Shown here: positions 60,557 to 64,000 of the stretch, piece by piece
Layout of the letters: every line of letters starts with the position of its first letter
Position numbering within the stretch: the first letter of the stretch is position 1
From: Clavulina sp. PMI_390
Taxonomy: Eukaryota; Basidiomycota; Agaricomycetes; Cantharellales; Hydnaceae
DNA: 64,000 bases
Direction: 5' to 3'
NCBI GenBank assembly: GCA_015039315.1
Contig: WIDE01000061.1
Location: 62,001-126,000 of the forward strand
Position numbers and translations under genes: made by a program
Notes under the pieces: model-generated
Databases searched by the model: none
What the model was told of the DNA's origin: nothing
What the model saw: only the letters and a program-made list of their open reading frames with translations

Positions 60557-61936
60557 TTAGCGAGCTTCGTACTCATATAAAGAAGCCATCGAGTTGACTC
60601 GCCCGCTGGTGTCTTCAGGGCATTCGGGGCCACTGAAACCGACCCAGTGAGGGAGGTTTGATTCTATACTCTGATGGAACCTACCAGCGTAGTTTGGTGG
60701 TAGATTTTTCCATCCTCGCCATTGCGGGCAAAGTACAAGCGACCCTTCATCACATGAAACAATTATGTGGGGCCGAGAGAGAAGAAGAGCGCTGATTAGC
60801 TTCATTATTTCACGCCGAGAACGAATCGAGCGCCCCGAATTGTAGATTGTGACCTCAGCAAGGATTGGAAAGTGGACTGGGGCACTTCCGATAAGGAGCC
60901 GAAGGATGGGTGATATGGTGCTGCATTCACATATATCCAACCGACGGACGGATTGGAAAAGTGGAAATGCTGCTAAGGAAGTATCATTACCGTCAATCGA
61001 GGTGTTATATATGGAGAGATGCTCGAGCAAAGGAAATTTTATGGGGGTAATCAATGCGACGTAATGCCAGGTGGTCAGAACCAAATGCTGCACTATAGGA
61101 GCGTCAATCATCTCCGGCCAGTTCCAAGAATCAGCCTGGACGGCCAATCGGCGTAGGTATGGCAGGGTGACCATATTCAGGGGGCTTTCGGGATCTCTTT
61201 GGCTCCACATGGTAGGAGCCAGGATGACGAGTGTTTCAACAGTACGATTCCTCTGAAGATACGCCTCTACCACTACAGGTAATGCCTGATAAGGCGAATA
61301 AAGCTGCCTGAGCCTCATTTCGATGGAAGACAGGCCTTCAAAGGAGCCTTGTACGCAGGGCAGACCAACAAGTTCAAGATCGGTGAGAAGAGGGGCCGCA
61401 GTGGCTTGGGATTCACCAAAAAAATGGCCGACGTCGGCGAGACCGCCCTCCGCGTACTGGGGGCCATAGATAGTGAGTTTCTTTAAGGAAGAGAAGCTTC
61501 CCCGTAAAGGGAAAATAGTCCGTAGGAAACGGGGGAACAAGTTCATGAAGAACAGGTGTTGGCAGCGAGGAAGGTGTGGCTCAATGATATTCCATATATC
61601 ATCCACCTGATGTTTCGAGGGACAGCCACCCAGCTCGAATATGAGAGTCAACGGCGCAGCGCGTGAGCGCTCCAGGCGGAGTTGTATACTGGCCGCACTC
61701 CGTCCGAGCATCCACTCGTCATCTACAGCGACAAGTATAATCGCCCAGAGTTGTGGAAGAGAAATAGCCACATCCCGCCAGAGCGAGTTGACAGATGATA
61801 GAGTGACTACTGCCTTCAACAGGTGCATGTCATCCCTCCATGAAGGTACTCTGACTTGAAAATCGCACAGCCCCTGGCAAGCGAAAACAAAGATCGAGGA
61901 CAGAAGCTCCACAGGCAAGTTTATTACTGATGCCAT
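60557..61936 (-). CDS. F-box/LRR protein, array copy 2
   Basis: Single exon, 459 aa from ATG 61936 (VINLPVELLSSIFVFACQGL). Conserved blocks match copy 1: SVNSLWRDVAISLPQLW, LPRCQHLFFMNLFPRFLRT, SLKKLTIYGPQYA, NWPEMIDAPIVQHLVLT and FPLFQSVRRLDICECS. The C-terminus extends past the usual NLPHWVG by about 28 residues (ending SMASLYEYEAR), probably because the 3' end was altered where the duplicated segment joins. The frame upstream of 61936 is also open but lacks conservation. Confidence 0.82.
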   Translation of the reverse strand: MASVINLPVELLSSIFVFACQGLCDFQVRVPSWRDDMHLLKAVVTLSSVNSLWRDVAISLPQLWAIILVAVDDEWMLGRSAASIQLRLERSRAAPLTLIFELGGCPSKHQVDDIWNIIEPHLPRCQHLFFMNLFPRFLRTIFPLRGSFSSLKKLTIYGPQYAEGGLADVGHFFGESQATAAPLLTDLELVGLPCVQGSFEGLSSIEMRLRQLYSPYQALPVVVEAYLQRNRTVETLVILAPTMWSQRDPESPLNMVTLPYLRRLAVQADSWNWPEMIDAPIVQHLVLTTWHYVALITPIKFPLLEHLSIYNTSIDGNDTSLAAFPLFQSVRRLDICECSTISPILRLLIGSAPVHFPILAEVTIYNSGRSIRSRREIMKLISALLLSRPHIIVSCDEGSLVLCPQWRGWKNLPPNYAGRFHQSIESNLPHWVGFSGPECPEDTSGRVNSMASLYEYEAR

Positions 61937-62292
61937 GCCCAGTTTTGGAGGCAGTTGAGAATGTTGAGTCGCTAAGAGAAGGTGAGGATGAAATGTTCGG
62001 CTGTGCTGGTGGGCCGCTTGGGGCAATAACGCACAACAATGATACCATAACGCTAACTGCGCCAACTCAACTATACAGAGAGTAACAGTTTGATACCCAA
62101 TTTTAACGTTGGATGTTTTTGGTTTTTCTTCTTGCTTCAGCACCACATGACAACACTTTTCTCACTGGTTGTAGTTAAATATGATGATTCAGGCCTTGAT
62201 TGATGTCAGTCCCGGCGGCCATGAGCAATTTCGAGTTCATCGGGAGGGCTTACTCACGCGTGGTAGTATTTGATTCTGGTATACCCGATGAC
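61937..62292. other. spacer between F-box copies
   Basis: About 355 bp; no separate gene seen. Confidence 0.5.
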
Positions 62293-63612
62293 TTAGAGGC
62301 TCTTCTGCCCTACCCAATGAGGAAGATTTGGTTCCGTAATCTGATGAACTCGACCGAAATAGATTGGCGGGAGATTCTCCCACCCTCGCCATTCAGGGGA
62401 TAATAGGAGCGATGCTTCGTCGCACGAGACCGTCAAGCCTGGTCGTGTCCGGAGGAGTGTTCCTAGCAGCCGCATAATGTGACGTCCAGAACGAGGCGAG
62501 TGTCCAGAGTGATATATCGTTATCAATGTAAGAGACGGAAAGTGAATCGGCCCATTCCTAGTGCCAATGAGGACCCGGAGAATAGGTGAGGTCTTGCTGC
62601 AATTACATATATCGAATCGATGGACGGAACGGAAAAGTGGGGGTGATAATATAGAGATCAGGCTTTCATTCACTGAGGTGTTTTATATGGAAATGTGCTC
62701 GACTGCGGGGAAGCGTTTGGCCAGAACTCCCAAGATATAATATACATTGGTCAAAACCAGGTGCTGCACCGTAGGGGCATCAATGATATCTGGCCAATTC
62801 CAAAACTGGGTCTTAACTGCTAAACGGCGCAAGCTAGGGAATGATATGGGATCTCGGAGGAACTCAGCAGTTCCTCGAGTAAAGACTGGGGGAGCCAAGA
62901 TGACAAGCGTATCCAGGGTGCGATTTCTCTGGAAATACGTCTCTACCAGCGCGAGGGCCGGCCGAAAGGGGGGTCGGGCATCTGCGAGTCTCAACTTCAA
63001 GAAAGAGAGATCCCCGAATGATTCTGGTGCGCAAGGAAGGCTACCCAGGTCGAGACTATTGAGAAGAGGGGCTGCAGCCCTTGGTGATTCGCTAAACAAT
63101 CGATCAATCTCTGTGAGACCACCTCCAGAGTATTGGGGACCCTGGATACTGATTTTTTTGAGGGAAAATAATCTTCCGGGTAAGGGGAAAATCGTTTTGA
63201 GGAAGCGGGGTAACAAGTTGGTGAAGATTAAGTGCTGACAGCGAGGAAGGTATGGCACAATAATACCCCACGCATCTCCCATTTGGGACCCGTCGGGGTA
63301 GCCCCTAACTCTGAGTGTTATAGTTAATGGAGAAGTGCGCGAATGTTCTAGACGCCATTGCGCTACTCTTGCACTCTTCCCTGTACTCCAACGGCTGTCC
63401 ACTGTGACAAGTATAGTCGCCCAGATTTGTGGGAGAGAGAAGACTACATCCCGCCAGAGCGAGTTAACGGAGGATAAAGTTAATATGGTCCTCAATAGCT
63501 GAAAGTCGTCCTTCCATGAAGGTGTGGAGGACTCGAAATCGTAGAACCCCTGACAAATGGGGATAAAGATCGAGGACAACAGCTCTACAGGTAGTTCGTT
63601 TATTGAGCCCAT
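62293..63612 (-). pseudogene. F-box/LRR array copy 3 with one in-frame stop
   Basis: From ATG 63612 the frame matches copies 1 and 2 (INELPVELLSSIFIPICQGF, SVNSLWRDVVFSLPQIW, NWPDIIDAPTVQHLVLT) and spans 440 codons, the same as copy 1. At 62683-62685 a TAA replaces the tyrosine codon found in copy 2 (copy 2 SIYNTS, here SI-stop-NTS). Reading continues in the same frame to NLPHWVGQKSL at 62293. One base change explains the loss; a 310-residue truncated protein could still be made. Confidence 0.85.
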
Positions 63613-63948
63613 ACTCAAGATCAGGGGGGACTAAAACAACTGAGCCGCTAGGATCGCGTGGTGAGCGTTAGTATCCGCCCTACTGTGCACCTCGCGTGTG
63701 CCAAAACGAGTAAACAGTGAACAATACATGTGCCCTTGATCGGCGCCTAATGCCGCTGCTATCAGTCGACCAGTTATTTCGGTATTATTGAAAGACGAGT
63801 TTTGACGGCCGTACAAATAGATCGATCACATATGGTCTTGACATTTGTGGATCGTGTTAGTAATATATATGTAGTTTTTTCCGACTCTAAATGCCCCAGA
63901 AAGAAGAACAAGAAACGGTCGGGACTCGTTTTTGCACCAACGGCCCAT
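63613..63948. other. spacer between F-box copies
   Basis: About 335 bp, no separate gene seen. Confidence 0.5.
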
Positions 63949-64000
63949 TTAAAAGTTTCTTTGACCTACCCAGATGGGAAGATTTGAATCTAAAGCCTGA
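63949..64000 (-). CDS. F-box/LRR array copy 4, C-terminal end only
   Basis: The minus strand reads ALDSNLPIWVGQRNF followed by TAA at 63949-63951, the family's C-terminus (compare ESNLPHWVG). The rest of the gene lies beyond the window, so intactness cannot be judged. Confidence 0.6.
   Translation of the reverse strand, partial: QALDSNLPIWVGQRNF

Overview
The window is a gene-dense stretch of a filamentous basidiomycete genome, most likely Agaricomycetes. The signs are many short introns (about 50-70 nt, GT-AG, occasional 16-17 nt exons), conserved fungal housekeeping genes (40S ribosomal protein S19, mitochondrial FAD glycerol-3-phosphate dehydrogenase, mitochondrial S-adenosylmethionine carrier, PQ-loop vacuolar transporter), and many F-box/leucine-rich proteins in small tandem groups. 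A Ceratobasidium/Rhizoctonia-like fungus would fit, but that is an inference from style. Exon coordinates were derived by hand from splice signals, reading-frame continuity and comparison of paralogs inside the window.

Layout. 1-5 kb: RPS19 (minus) with an unusual acidic tail, a 10-N assembly gap at 2740-2749, and a Ypq1-like PQ-loop transporter (plus). 5-6.5 kb: a frameshifted F-box gene. 6.8-11.3 kb: an NmrA-like oxidoreductase (minus) divergent from a Zn2Cys6 transcription factor (plus). 12-14 kb: a ten-exon secreted protein (minus). 14.1-15.7 kb: a multi-pass membrane protein. 16-19 kb: two tandem F-box paralogs. 19.5-23.6 kb: mitochondrial SAM carrier and a large RING-H2 protein.

24.5-47 kb is the most interesting part. 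A phenol-hydroxylase-type FAD monooxygenase (minus) is divergent from a two-domain isocyanide synthase/TauD dioxygenase (plus), which converges on a flavin-containing monooxygenase (FMO A, minus). Further right are a second NmrA-like oxidoreductase, an alpha/beta hydrolase and a second FMO (FMO B, plus), with two tandem F-box genes in between. FMO A and B share the phases of all ten introns and the lengths of seven internal exons. The two NmrA genes share all five exon lengths. I read 24.5-47 kb as a candidate isocyanide (isonitrile) biosynthetic gene cluster; the NmrA gene and Zn2Cys6 regulator at 6.8-11.3 kb may be related.

47-51.2 kb holds a seven-exon TPR protein gene (minus) whose 28th codon is split by an 828-bp non-autonomous hAT-like transposon with 11-bp terminal inverted repeats and an 8-bp target duplication. 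51.7-55 kb is GUT2. 55.2-64 kb is an array of minus-strand F-box/LRR paralogs: two intact, one with a single in-frame stop, C-terminal relics, and one running off the right edge. It also includes a segmental duplication that copied the last GUT2 exon together with the neighbouring F-box 3' end, and a probable DUF6533-like membrane protein gene.
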